From Sclerodactyla briareus (taxonomy: Eukaryota > Echinodermata > Holothuroidea > Dendrochirotida > Sclerodactylidae): DNA of 64,000 nucleotides. The stretch is from assembly GCA_026419785.1 (NCBI GenBank), contig JAODTK010005586.1, positions 91,360 through 155,359 on the forward strand, given 5' to 3'. The notes under the pieces are model-generated. The model did no database searches. It was not told the origin of the DNA and saw only the letters and a program-made list of their open reading frames with translations. Positions within the stretch are counted from its first letter, which is position 1; each line of letters begins with the position of its first letter. Shown piece after piece: positions 35,236-47,524 of the stretch. Both the position numbers and the translations under genes were made by a program.

Positions 35236-35870
35236 GTCAATGGTTGCACCTCAAACGCATTCCATGATTACATTTGCCATGGCAAAGTCCTTTTCAGATA
35301 TGTTCCGAAGTATAGAGTCCCCAACGTTGAACATCTTAGGGTTGGTCAGAATCGGCTGCGAGTGGTTTAATGCCTTGAGGGTCTGTGCTTACTCAAACGC
35401 GTTTTCCTCAGGTTGGTCCTCCGTTGGCGGATTTTCCCATATGTTTTGTATAGACGTCGTTCTCATTGTTAGGTCTGATAATCTCTTCTGCAGTTTGATG
35501 ATTTTTAAGAGACGGTTTGTAGTTCCTCTTGGATTGTTCGTAGTTGTCCAGGCGTTTCCGGACATTCGAACAAAAACCATCTTGGCTTTGGGCCCTTTGG
35601 ATCGGTGGACTTATCCAAACCGACGCATTGAATATGGTAGTTAATTCCCACCCCAGAAGTCGCAAATGACAGGCTTAGCTCCGTCTTCCAGTGGAAAAAC
35701 ACAATTGCTGTAGCACTCTGTAAGCTGGATTACTCTGGGATCGTTTGACTGGATGCACTCGAGGCGGTGAACTGTGTTATCAGTTTCCATGTCGGGTAAT
35801 GGTAGAGTTTGTCTACACTGTACTGGGTTAATAAATCCACATTGGCCTACTCCGCAGTCAGACACGTAAA
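35236..35870 (-). pseudogene. Decayed ORF1 of a CR1-like non-LTR retrotransposon (PHD finger, coiled coil, start of esterase)
   Basis: Reading the minus strand across frames: a Cys-rich stretch (35641-35865) with ECYSNC, PVICDFWG, then after a frameshift NYHIQCVGLD and PRWFLFEC; this is the C..C / C / H..C-V-G-L / W..C spacing of a PHD finger, with some zinc ligands lost. A Lys/Gln/Glu-rich, coiled-coil-like linker follows in shifting frames (35389-35600). Then comes PKMFNVGDSILRNI, whose GDS fits block I (nucleophile Ser) of SGNH esterases. PHD, coiled coil, esterase is the known order in ORF1 of CR1-like elements, which bind RNA and assist retrotransposition. At least two frameshifts, and a stop shortly after the esterase start, make it dead. 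No reverse transcriptase is nearby. Confidence 0.6.
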
Positions 35871-38240
35871 AAAAATTGATTCAAATTCAAAAGGTCTCCA
35901 ATCCCAGATGATAAAAATGAAATGAACAAGTAATCCAGCATCGTAAAAAGGCTGTAAACATTGTTAAAAAATGGATGATAGAATGTGTCAAATATAGAAG
36001 ACTTCAAATTGTGAAAATAAGAGGTCCTGTTCCTGAGCTTGACGTTCCTTTCATGGGTTGCCGCTTGAGTTCTGATTCAGCTTGGTTCAGCGGCACAGTT
36101 GGCAATATTCATTGCAAACATTGATAGATATCGTAATGTAGGCAGTTAAATTCTGGTTACAGCTCGTCTACCTGGTAAAAAAAAACACATGCCTAACTTC
36201 TCCAATGACCAATAGGTATGTAATTATCTAGTGTTAACAATGGGCCTGATGTTAGCCTACTGTGCGTGGTTATCATAACCTATTGCTTCGTGCATTGTTC
36301 TGGGTCTAATTCGCAGCCCCATTCGAAAGTTTTTTTGGAAGTTCCCAGGCAGTATTTAGAAGATAGTTACAAATATTCTCTGGAAGATTCAACATCATTA
36401 ACATATAGACCTACTTTCCATCAATGCTGTTAACTTATTGCAAAACCCTGAGTGCTTGAATGCTTTAGCCAGAGAGCAGTCCAGGAGTCATTTGGACTCC
36501 TCATTCTAGATTGCTACATATGTGTTCACCTTACGTACAAATTTAATGGAACCACCTATTTGGACAGCCTGTACCCACCATCCTGGATAATCCCCTGGAA
36601 AAACACCAACCGTGAGGGCTGGATCCTTATACATTCTTTCATGGACCACCACCTCTCGTTGAGAATGCTAGTACTTGGAACAAATCTCCCTCTCAAATCT
36701 CCCTCTCCCACTTGACCTGCCTGCAATCCCTTTAAAATTTTGAACAAGACCCAAACGGTTGTCGTGATTCCTTGCATAGCGACAACTAGTGGCTACTAGG
36801 CCAAACTGAAAACTTGTATCACCCTCATTGGATATTGTCGGTTTACTTAAAATTAATTTTCTATATATTTGCACACTTTTTTCAATATTATCTTGCTTTC
36901 CTTCCTCTGCCCTCCCCTTCCTTCTGCTACTTTTGTGAACCAAATGACCTCCTCATTCACCAAGTATTATTCAATTCTGACGAAGTTTGAAAAATCTGAA
37001 AAAGTATCAAATTTAACGCTCCAGATGACTTCAAAATGACCCTGACATTTGTCAGGAACAAATGAAGTCCTCATTCGGCAATTTTTGTTCACATATGTAA
37101 TAGGGCAAACTTCAAATTTCGCACATTTAATTATGCACATTATGGGCTTAACATACATACAAGAGTCATATGGGTCAACCAATGGTATTGGCAACATACA
37201 GTCTCCAGTCTCCAAAAATAACCATAAAAACAGAATTTGGCCCAAAAATTAGACGTTTTGTGTGGAGAAAACCCATTATGTACAACCGATGGTTTCAACA
37301 TTAAAGGAACGAACTCCTCCTTTGACTCGCCCATTGGGGGTCCTGACCCCTTCCCCCTCCCGACCCCTTCCCCCGGTGGCCCTTCACTCTTGGCATGGCA
37401 TAATGAGAATAGTATTCAACAATATACTAAATTTCTTGACAAAACCTAAAACATGAAAAGGGATCTAGCTTCCTCCCTAATGCATACTAAAGGGGCTCGA
37501 CTTCTCCCAGCATGCACATGAACCTTTCTCTGATAACTTCAAAATTGTGAAGAGATTCAATCTGGCAGTATAACTCCTCTGATTTTAATGTTATGCACCC
37601 ACGCAGAGAGTCAGCAGATTGTAATATAAAGCAAGGGGAATCAGATCCGAGAGCATGGCATTACATGAAAGACCCGGTAGATACATAAATAAAGATTGAG
37701 AATCACATGGTAAACCAGTACAGCCATAACATCTTAGGCCTAGTTCTCACCCACATGAAAACATAGGCTGCATTTGAGTTTACAATCCATATCCGTTTAG
37801 GTCTATGCTAAGGCTTTAACGTTAGGCCAAATTTTGTATGACTACACAACAACCTATGCCTGCTGCCTGGCTAGCACAATTACGATTTGGTTGGATGGAT
37901 TGTATACACCCAAGTCTATGAGTTCTCAATCTGGAGACAGAGCACATGAATCAGGAGCACAGGAATTCGAACACAAGGGAGGGGGGCTTAATTGGACTGT
38001 CATTTCTATATAGGCCTGACTTATTTTGCTCCTTTTGCTGGTGCTCACAGACTGACTACAGGGATCAACCCTCTCTCAACGTGCCACACACAGATTACTC
38101 CGTATTTACACTCAATTTGCACATGGTGAGGCTCGATTACATAAACAGATAAATGTTGTTCTTAGTATTGGACCTACGCCCAATTTGCAAGTTGCCCAGA
38201 AGGTTAACTGACTGTCGGACCTGGTTTAAGGGTAGTTCAA
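35871..38240. other. No gene recognised
   Basis: Unique-looking DNA. Overlapping short frames on both strands near 36452-37456 have no recognisable domains. Confidence 0.4.
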
Positions 38241-40225
38241 CTAGAAAGTGTCGGGCGGGTAAACCGCCCAGACATATAATCCCCGCATCTCTTATTCAAG
38301 AATTTGGTGGACATGAACCCGGACAATAGTCGTGGAAAGAAGACATTATACCACTGTTGAAGAGGGACAAGTGTACAGGAAATGGGTCATTAATACGTGC
38401 ACGGGTAATTTTGAGGCACCCCTACAGCCCCGGACACGGGCGTCCGAAATAAGCACATTTATTCAGATTCGACTTTAACCACATGGACACTGACAGAGGT
38501 CAAATCAGGTCAGAGGTCACACACATGAGGTCAAAACAATTAATCACAAATGGTGACACCGATCAGCCTTCGCAGATATTCAATTCTCCGATTATAGCAA
38601 AAAACAGGTTTGGACCTAGTGACCTCGAATGACCGTCAATGATATGACAGTTTTTATGAGAATGGTTACTCGCCATGTGATACATCCACTCCATGGAGCA
38701 TTTTGCATTATGAGAACACACCCCAGTGCTATTGAGGAAAAAAGTACTAAAATCAGTTTTTGACCCCGAAGTGACCTTTAATGACCTTCATGACATGGCA
38801 GTTTTTATGAAAATTGTTAAACTAAATGTGAGCATCCACTCCTGGAAGCATATGGCATTCCAATGAACATGTCCCAAGTTATTGCGAAAAAAAGGTATAA
38901 AATGAAGTTAGTTTGACCATTGTAAAATACCAAAGTAAGTGTTCGATCGAAGCAGGAGTTGTTCCCTCATAGAGCACACAAAGCTATATCACATATCAAA
39001 AATAACCAGTCCAGTTTAGATTTTTTTTGCCCGTAACTCCTTAAATAAAATAAGCACATTTATTAAGATTCGACCTTATTTAACACAGGAACACCCGACA
39101 GAGGTCAATAAGGTCAGAGTCACACTCACCTGCAGGTCAACAATTATTCACCCAATGGTGAACCATCCAAGCCTTCGAGAAATTCAATTCTCTGATTATA
39201 GCCCAAAATCAGTTTTTGACACCTAAGTGACCTCAATACCTTTAATGATATGCCAGTTTTTTATAGTTGAAAATTTAGATTTCCTCTCCAGGCGATACAT
39301 CCACTCCTAGGGAGCTTTTGCATTCTGAATGACACACCATTGCTATTGTGCCATAAAAGTACTAAAATCAGTTTTTGACCCCTAGTGCCTTTAAATGACC
39401 TTCAATGACATGGCGGACTTTATAAAAATTGTTACACTCCATGTGATGCCACCCTTCTAGCTACATATTGCATCCAATGAACATGTCCAATGTTATTGCT
39501 AAAAGTAAAAAATTTAACTTTGACCCCTTGTAATACCAAATAAGTGTCCGATTGAAGCGGAGTTGTCCCCCCCATAAAGCAAACAAATCTCTCTCACATA
39601 TCCAATGACCAGTTTCTATTTCTATTTTTATTACCCGTAACTCCTTAAATAAAATAAGCACATTTATTCAAGATTTGCCCTTTAACCACATGACCATCCA
39701 GCCTTCGCAGATATTCAATTCTTCTATTATAGAGCCCAAAACAGTTTTTTGACCCCTAGTGACCTCGAATGACCTCAAATTGATATGAACAGTTTTATGA
39801 GAATTTTAATACTCTCCATGTGATACATCCCGTCCCAGGAGCATTTTGCATTCTGATGAACACACCCAGTGCTATTGCCGAAAAAGTTAACTAAAATCAG
39901 TTTTTGACCCCTAAGTGACTCGATGACCGGTCAAATATATGACAGTTTTTATGAGAATTGTTTACTCTCCAGTGATACATCCCTCCCAGGAGCATTTTGC
40001 ATTCTGATGAACACACCCAGTGCTATTGCCGAAAAAGTACTAAAATCAGTTTTTGACCCCTATTGACATTTAATGACCTTCAATTATCATGGCGGTTTTA
40101 TGGACATTAGTTTACAACTCCATGTGATGCATCCACTCCTAGTCGCATATTGCATTCCAATGAACATTCCATGTATATTGCGCAAAAGTATTAAACTCAT
40201 CATTTTGACTGATCAAAAAATCTCA
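38241..40225 (-). mobile_element. Helitron-like element carrying a 600-bp tandem array, minus orientation
   Basis: The 3' end lies at the left: CTAG at 38241 after host A, then AAAGTGTCGGGCGGGTAAAC, CGCCC, and ATCCCCGCATCT, the inverse of the 32.2-kb terminus, including the hairpin and CTAG followed by T on the minus strand. Interior units are marked by AATAAGCACATTTATT near 38450, 39048 and 39650, a period of about 600 bp, each with repeated TTTTTGACCCCTAAGTGACC. The last 200 bp before the array align with those of the plus-strand copy. The 5' end is not recognisable after 40.2 kb. Confidence 0.75.
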
Positions 40226-40718
40226 AAATGCAGCAAAATAAGTTGACCGAACCTGTCCAGCAGGCTGTCCAGTTGGAACTGGATGCTTCCTTGTACATAG
40301 TTTCTGACTGAGATGTACCCAATGTCTATTCAATTAAGTGGAAGCACAACTGAAGGTAGTATTAAGCGATGTGAAACATCGGCCCCTGCCCCCGTCATCC
40401 ACTAGACCCACACTCTCGCCAACCTGAACCTTCCCACCTTACCCGACCCACCAACCCTCCCCCCCCCCCACCCTCCCGTTAGCAATCCTTTCATGAGTTC
40501 TCATACGCACGTACGACAACATAAAGCGCACTGGAATTTTTGGATTTTACAGTATACGATCTCGTGTAATTATAATAAAAATATTTCCCCAATCACAATC
40601 CTAGAGCATGTTTTCTGCATCGAATGAATCAACGTGTGACAGTTCCCAATAGCACAGGGCTACCGGACGGCGTGATTTCATTGATAGCTGTGGTATTGAA
40701 CTGTTGATTCAGCATTGG
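40226..40718. other. No gene recognised; C-rich run
   Basis: C-rich run near 40458-40474. Part may be the body of the tRNA-related unit that follows on the minus strand. Confidence 0.4.
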
Positions 40719-40787
40719 TTTATGCGGACTCGAACCGCTGGCATTCGATCTAGTGATTTACAAATGTCTCAACCAGTGCTGGCTAAT
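40719..40787 (-). mobile_element. tRNA-like SINE head
   Basis: Minus strand: TTAGCCAGCACTGGTTGAGA resembles an A box and GGTTCGAGTCC at 40726-40736 is a perfect pol III B box, about 45 bp apart. The cloverleaf stems do not pair well, so a tRNA-derived SINE or tRNA pseudogene is more likely than a working tRNA. Confidence 0.5.
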
Positions 40788-43700
40788 TGACATCTTTGGG
40801 CTTTGACTTTCTGGTGCATTAACTCTTCCCATATTTCTCCACTCTCCATATAAAATACATCAGAGCCTACCGCGAGTGACAGACCGGCTGCATTCAATTC
40901 TCAGACATCGGCTGTTTTTCCGAATACCTTCCTTTTCAAGTGATTTTTTTCTCTTATAAAATTTGGAAACATTTAGACATCATGTAGTGTTTCAACCTAT
41001 CACAGTTACAGCGAGTTCGGTATCAGAATTGGTCCGATATCGCATGATTGGAATCGGTATCAGTAAATTGCCCATCGAAAAGTTCTACATAAACATACAA
41101 AGAAAAAAAAAAAAAAAAGATGATTGTCAAACCTTTAGAGCGACCTACCTGGAACAATTACTGCTCAAAATGACCGACTGTCGATCGCTAAATATCGTGT
41201 ACGCTGATTGCTGAAACAACAATGTTTTGTAGTTTGCTTGCTGCATGTTTTCGGCACGTAGCCCCCCTCTCCTTTCCGATAATTGCAACTCCCACTGAAC
41301 ACATCATTCACTGCAATGTACAATTAGCCTACAACAGCCCAATTAAAACTGCATGCATGCTGTTACGTAACGATTGCCTCAATTTAGCATAAATACCGAA
41401 TCAAATCACAACCTAAATTTGTTGTAAATTTGATAAAAACCATTGCTAAAGCTGTTAATTACAATTCTTGCTCCGATTATTCAGTAAAATAAGTCCATTT
41501 GATTGAAGGCGTTGTATGTAGGACCTACCAACTAACAGTTGATTTTACAACAAATCGGCGCTCCCTGATCCCCGTGTTCCGAGATTCCGTCCTAACTATG
41601 TGTCAATACAAAATCCCATTGTACGTTATGTGAGCGAAGCGATCTGATGTGAGCGACCGTCTAAAATTCATAGCAAGATGTAGTGCATGCATAACCGTGT
41701 TGGTCTATATGAATCATGTGTAGTTGACGACCTATGGTGTATGCACTCGGATGAACGAGCATGTAGCGCTCGCACTTGGATGCGGGGATATTTTCTTGCT
41801 TCTGTGTAATAGACTGTACTGTGGAAATCGAACTTGGGAGTCCAGTTTTATGTCATGAGTGTAGTTTTAGAGACTCGACAAACATGCAGGATGAAGACCG
41901 CAGCAAAACAAACTTTTAATAGTAAATCCCTTTTGAGTGACCATTCGTAACAGGTGCCTGGTCGTTGTTTTTTGGGTCCAGAGCGGTCAGGTTTTTGTCC
42001 GGCGCTAGCTTTCTGTCCGGCGCTTGTGGACCATTTCAATTTTTGTCCGGCAGCGCGCCGCACAAAACCCGTAGTGGAGACACTGCTGCTATAACTGCTG
42101 TTTGTTCGTTCAGCGTTTCGAGCAAATTCAAAAGTTTGGCATTACACCGGTGTAGAATATTTGAGCAATCATCACATGTCTCCCATTTGCTTTGACTGTG
42201 CTGGCTGTTTCAAAACACCTGAATGTTGTATTGAAAGGTTCATCACTTATGCTCACAGTTGTAAAGTCAACTTTGAGTAGTTTAACTCATTGCAATGCCA
42301 TGGAGAGGTGATGGCCATGAGCATGCTTTGTTACTATTAAAAGAGACACAGTCGCAGGTGTGCATTACACCCAATGACAGGCGAGTGCATTTGACATGTG
42401 TATTGTACCAGAAGCTCACTGCTAGTTGTGTTTACGTCTAATTGGATTGTCCCCCATTTAGGTACTGGGATGATACAAAAAGTCATTTGTAAATGCCTGG
42501 CAGGTAGACATGGAAAAGTGAAAAACGCATGACTATTCTACATACCAGTGCCGGTTCAGTCGGATTGCTGGGGTCATAACCAAGATTATGTAAGGAGAAA
42601 CCCTTTGAAGCGAGCAAGGAACAACCACTATGTGATTCCTGATTTTACTGGGGATTATTTCTGCTGGTAGTATTGATGCTCACCATTGGCCTGTTGCTAA
42701 CTGGTGCTGGGGGCCTTGTTTGTATTCCCATTAAAATTGATAGGACAGAAACCACATGAAATTGTGGATCCATTCCTTCCTGATCTATCAGTGGGGATTT
42801 GACTTGCTCAGCAGTGTCTTGGGAAACTTGTGAAGCGCCCAATCAGTTCATCATTCATGGTATGAATATTCAGGGGCTTCACTGCCGATTCGACTGTTCA
42901 AAACCACACTGTGCAGTGTGCGCATGCAAAGGATTGAGTTGTTGTCCCTAGGGAGTGCGTTTATATTACAAAGTCAAGTGTAACTCACATGTGATGGTTT
43001 AATGTAATCTCATGAAGCAAGCAACAGCCAAATGAGTACTTGGAATCAGACCTTTGTGATTGCAAACACCCCGAGGCGGGACTAGGAGGTACTTGAAAAC
43101 TGCATCATTTGTAACAAAAGTAGCGAGACTTTTACACACAGATGGATCATTGATGTATAGATTATTAGTGCAGAAAGGCTCACGTGGTGCTAGATGAGTG
43201 GACAGAAAAAGAAAAAAGCAAGAGTCACTTCAGCTAAACTTGGATTATGGCCATTTAGTTTTCAGAATTTTAAATTTTGTCTAATAATGATTGGGTTATT
43301 AGGGGTTGAGGTCTAGAAAGCTCATATGCGTGATATCTTTTCTGTATGAAATGTGGTGGGCTCACATTTGGCAGGAGGTTGGTCATATATGGAGAAGGAT
43401 AGATGACTTTTGGTCTGTCATATGTCAGCCAAGGTAAAAGTTTATAACTGTGATAGCTCACATGTGTTACAGAATGGAGGTATGATAATTAGGGCTGATT
43501 CCCGTTTCTTTCAGGTTCAGGAAATTAGTCGTTTGAGGTCAGGAGCAGTCCGTTAAAATCCTAGGATTAAACAGCTGGGCAGTGGAGTGCTTGGAATGAA
43601 TGTTGATGATGTATCATCCAAAATATTAAACCTAATGAAGAAGGATAAATGTTTAGGTATAAATTGAAAGAAAATTTAAATTCTGAGCTGTTATGTTTGT

Positions 43701-43810
43701 TGGTAATGGAATGCTATTGCACTTCATATTCGTTTTTAAATTATATTCACTGGTAATGGTTACATGGTACAGATATCATTTTATTTGTTGATCATTCCTT
43801 TTTTTTCCAG
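40788..43810. other. Mostly unrecognised DNA
   Basis: Poly-A at 41104-41118. Between about 41970 and 42060 the word TTTTTGTCCGGCGC or close variants recurs three to four times. At 42650-42760 the plus strand has a hydrophobic frame (LFLLVVLMLTIGLLL...) after a stop codon, while the minus strand has an exon-like frame with a GTGAGC donor (about 42690-42832). I could not decide for either. Confidence 0.35.
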
Positions 43811-44006
43811 ATGCGAAGGGCAAATGTTCTCGATGAGTCTTCAGTTTCCCAAGACTACTCTTCCTGATGCACAGAGGTTCATGCCTTCAGAGGGAGGTAG
43901 CACAGCAGTTGGTCAGCTAATCCTTTCAAATGGCAAATCTGAAAATAGCCCGGCCTTGTATGGTCTTTCTACCTATAGCTTGAGTCAGTTTAACAGCATG
44001 AAATAA
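43811..44006 (+). CDS. Candidate terminal coding exon of an unknown host gene
   Basis: A textbook acceptor (CCTTTTTTTTTCCAG ending at 43810) is followed by an open frame of about 64 codons that enters with one base of a split codon and ends at TAA (44004-44006). The translation, with CEGQMFSMS near the start, GGSTAVGQL in the middle and SQFNSMK at the end, has the balanced Ser/Gly/Pro composition of a disordered C-terminus. I do not recognise the family. No AATAAA signal is obvious directly downstream. Upstream exons on the plus strand are not identified; a weak acceptor at 43514 precedes only a short frame. Confidence 0.45.
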
Positions 44007-44009
44007 TGA

Positions 44010-44747
44010 CTAGGTACCGTTAACATATACGGGCCAACTAACGCAACTTTACACAAACTTAGACGACTCATGCTCACGAACTCAGGATTGCCTGAGCTTG
44101 TTCTCTGCAGGTTCGTCTATGGTTTATTTTAAGTTTCAGTTTCAGTTAAAGGGGGGGGGGCTCCCAAAAATTGTCCTGAGCATCCCCCCCCCCAAAGTAA
44201 TTAAAAACCAAATTGTCGTGGAATGCATCTATAACAAGGGTGCCAGCCTACCTGGAAAGAGTCATGGAATTTGGAAAACAGATGCTTTAAAATTCTAGAA
44301 AGGCAGGGGGGAATTTGAGGCAAAATGTTTCAGATCCTGGCAAAACCTCTGGAATTGGATTGGCAAAGACAGGACAAGGAAGACTTGTTTGGCTATGATG
44401 GCGTTTTAGTGTTGCTTAGGTGGTTTGGTTTTTTTTTTGGTAAAACTAGATGGGAAACTAAAGAATCTCTGCATTAAAATTGCCCTAAGGGAATAGTGAC
44501 ATTTTGAAATTTCATATGATAAAATAGGAAAATATCATGGAATTCATTCTTTGGAATTATGGGTACCCTGTTATGTATTCCTGCTGAGTAGGCGCAATAT
44601 GCTATGAATGCAAAACATATGAGCATACACATTAACACCTTTCATTTGACTTATAGACCTATGTGCCTGCTCCGAACATTAAAAAAGATGGGGCCCAGGC
44701 CTATCACAGGTCACAGACACATTCCACGTGATGTTTCCTTCTTATTT
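44010..44747. other. No gene recognised
   Basis: Poly-G at 44151-44160 and poly-C near 44185-44193; otherwise unique-looking. Confidence 0.4.
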
Positions 44748-44748
44748 T

Positions 44749-47522
44749 GTCTCGCCCTGAACTTTGTTCAAGGAGATGACATAGTGGTCACTTATTGTGT
44801 GTTGTCTGTGGTCTGTCTGTCCGTCTGCCTGTCCGTAGTGCGGTTGATATTCTCCTGTGAACCGTGGAAGCCATCCTGCTGGGACCTTCTTGTGGAGGTG
44901 CGCTTTGAAGAGTTGCCGAGGTTGTGTCATCACTTTTCGTCCCAAAGACCATTCTCATTTGCATAACATTTGTCATATTTAATGAAAATTGGCCCGGAAG
45001 CTTGTTGTGTACAAGATACGCTCTTGATCGGTTAGAGCATTGGTGATGCCGTCAGGGATTTATAAAAACTATTAAGAGTACACAAATCGATCAGATTCCT
45101 GGCATGATATATAGCTAATTAAGTAGTCTAACTTGCTTAATTCTGACGAGAATTTTTGAGTTTGTTGGAGTTTTGAAGAAACTGGTGGAGATGGTAGCAT
45201 AGGCCCAATGAATGTTACAGTAGCGAAGAGGGCCCCAGAGGTCATTTAAGTTTACTAATCTGTCATTCCAGGTCACTTAGGGGTCGAAAAACTGTTTTAT
45301 GGCATATCGGAGAATTGATCCGTGAAGGCGGAGGTTCCCCATTTGATAATTGTTGACTGCATGTGTGGACCTCTGACCTCAATTTGACTCTGTCGGGTGG
45401 GCATGGGGTTTTAAAGGTGAGTCTTGCTAAATGTGCTTATTTAGGAGATACAGGCAAACAAAAAAATTGGAAACTGGGTATTTGGATATGTGATAACCTT
45501 GGGGGGCTTTATGGGAGGAGACCAACTCCCCGCTGCGATCGGACACTTGGTAGTTACAAGGGGTCAAAGTTGTAATTTAATAGTTTTTCGAATATAACAT
45601 TGAGCGTGTTCAGTGGAATGCAATATGCGTCCAGGAGTGGCAGTGGATGCATCACATGGAGAGTAAGTAACAATTTTTATAAAAACCGCGTTGTCATTGA
45701 AGGTCACAAAGGTCACTTAGGGGTCAAAACTGATTTTAGTACTTTTTGGCAATTAGAATGGGCATGTTCATCAGAATCAAAAATGCTCCTAGGAGTGGAT
45801 TGATCACATGGAGAGTTACAATTTTCATAAAAAACTGCGCCATGTCATCAAAGGGTCATCAAGGTCACTTAGGGGTCAAAATCTGTTTTGTTGCCATAAT
45901 CGGAGAATTGAATATCTGGAAGGCTGGTAGGTTCAACTATTGTTGATATAATGTTGACATGCATGTGTGTGACCTCTGACATCAATTTGACCTCGGTCAG
46001 GTGGTCATGTGTTAAAGGTTAGGGTGAATAAATGTGCTTATTTAAGGAGTTTACGGGCCAAAAAAATCAGAAATGGTTAGTTATTTTTGGATATGGGATA
46101 GACATTGGTTGTGCGCATGTGAGGAAACCAACTCCCGCTGCGATCGGCCGCATAATTTGGTAGTTACAAAGGTGTCACAACAAAGTTTAATTTAAAGCTT
46201 TTTCTGCAATAACATTAGGCATGTTCATTGGAATGCAATATGCGCCTTCTAGGAGTGGATGCAGCACATGGAGAGTAACAAGTTTATATAAACCCGTAAT
46301 GTGTCATTGAAGGTCATCAAAGTCACGTAGGGTAAAAAAACTGATTTTAGTACTTTTTGGCAATAGCATGGCATGTAATCAGAATGCCACAAGAATTTGC
46401 TTCTAGGAGTAGATGTATTACAGGGAGAGTTACAATTTCATAAAACTGCCATGTCATTAAAGGTCATTCAAGGTCACTTAATAGGGGTCAAAAAATGTTT
46501 CTGGCATATCGGAGAATTGAAATCTGTGAAGGATGGAAGGTCCCATTGTTATATAATTGTTGACCGGCATGTGTTGTGAACTCTGACCTCAATTGACTCT
46601 GTCGGGTGGTCATGTGGTTAAAGCGTTGAGTCTTGAATAAATGTGCTTATTTAAGGGTTACGGGCAAAAAAAATAGAAACTGGTTCTTTTGGATATGTGA
46701 TAGACCTTTTGTGCTTTATGGAGGGGACCAACTCTTGACCGCTTCGATCGGACTTGACTTCGGTAGTTACAAGGGGCCAAAGAGCTTTTTCACAATAACA
46801 GTGGGCGTGTTCATCGGAAAGGCAATATGCTTCTAGGAGCGGATGAATCAAATGGAGAGTAAGCACTTTTATTAAAGCCGCCATGTCATTGAATTTCTCA
46901 AAGGTCACGTAGGGTCAAAAACTGATCTTATTACTTTTTTGGCATCGCACTGGGGCATGTTCATAAATGCACAAATGCTCCAGATTGGATATATCACAGG
47001 CGAGTTTACAATGTTTCATAAAAACTGCCATGTCATTACAGGTCATCAAAGGTCACTTAGGATTCAAAAACTGTTTTCTGGCCATATCGGAGAATTGACT
47101 ATTCTTGTGAAGACTGGAAAGGTTTCCCATTGTGATATAATTGTTGACCTGCATGTCTGTTACCTCTGACCTCAATTTGACCTCTGTGGGTTGGTCATGT
47201 GGTTAAAGTGTAGTCTTGAATAAATGTCTTTATTTAAGGAGTTATGGGCAAAAAAAATAGAAACTGGTCTTCTTGGTTTGTGAATAGACCTTTGTGTGCT
47301 TTATGGAGGGACAACTACCCGCTTCGATCGGACACTTACTTTGGTAGTTTACAAGGGGTCAAAGTTTAATTTAATGCCTTTTCGCAATACATTGGGCGTG
47401 GTTCAATGGAATGCCATATGCTTCTAGGAGTGGATGCTCAACATGGAGTGTCACAATTTTCTTAAAAACCGCTATGTCATTGAAGGTCATCAAAAGGTCA
47501 CGTAGGGGTCAAAATGTGATTT
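44749..47522 (+). mobile_element. Helitron-like element: 5' hairpin plus 600-bp tandem array, 3' truncated
   Basis: The start GTCTCGCCCTGAAC with TTGTTCA forms a hairpin, followed by GACATAGTGGTCAC, as at 21624 and 47525. From about 45.25 kb the same AGGTCACTTAGGGGTCAAAA units as at 30-32 kb appear. AATGTGCTTATTTAAGG-like markers near 45428, 46029, 46636 and 47220 give steps of about 601, 607 and 584 bp. The array breaks off where another Helitron 5' hairpin starts (47525), so its own 3' end is missing. Confidence 0.7.
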
Positions 47523-47524
47523 TT

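Noticed and set aside
42645-42842. Hydrophobic plus-strand frame and an exon-like minus-strand frame with a GTGAGC donor
   Set aside because: Both strands look equally plausible and the plus frame is preceded by an in-frame stop without an acceptor; not strong enough to list as a gene.
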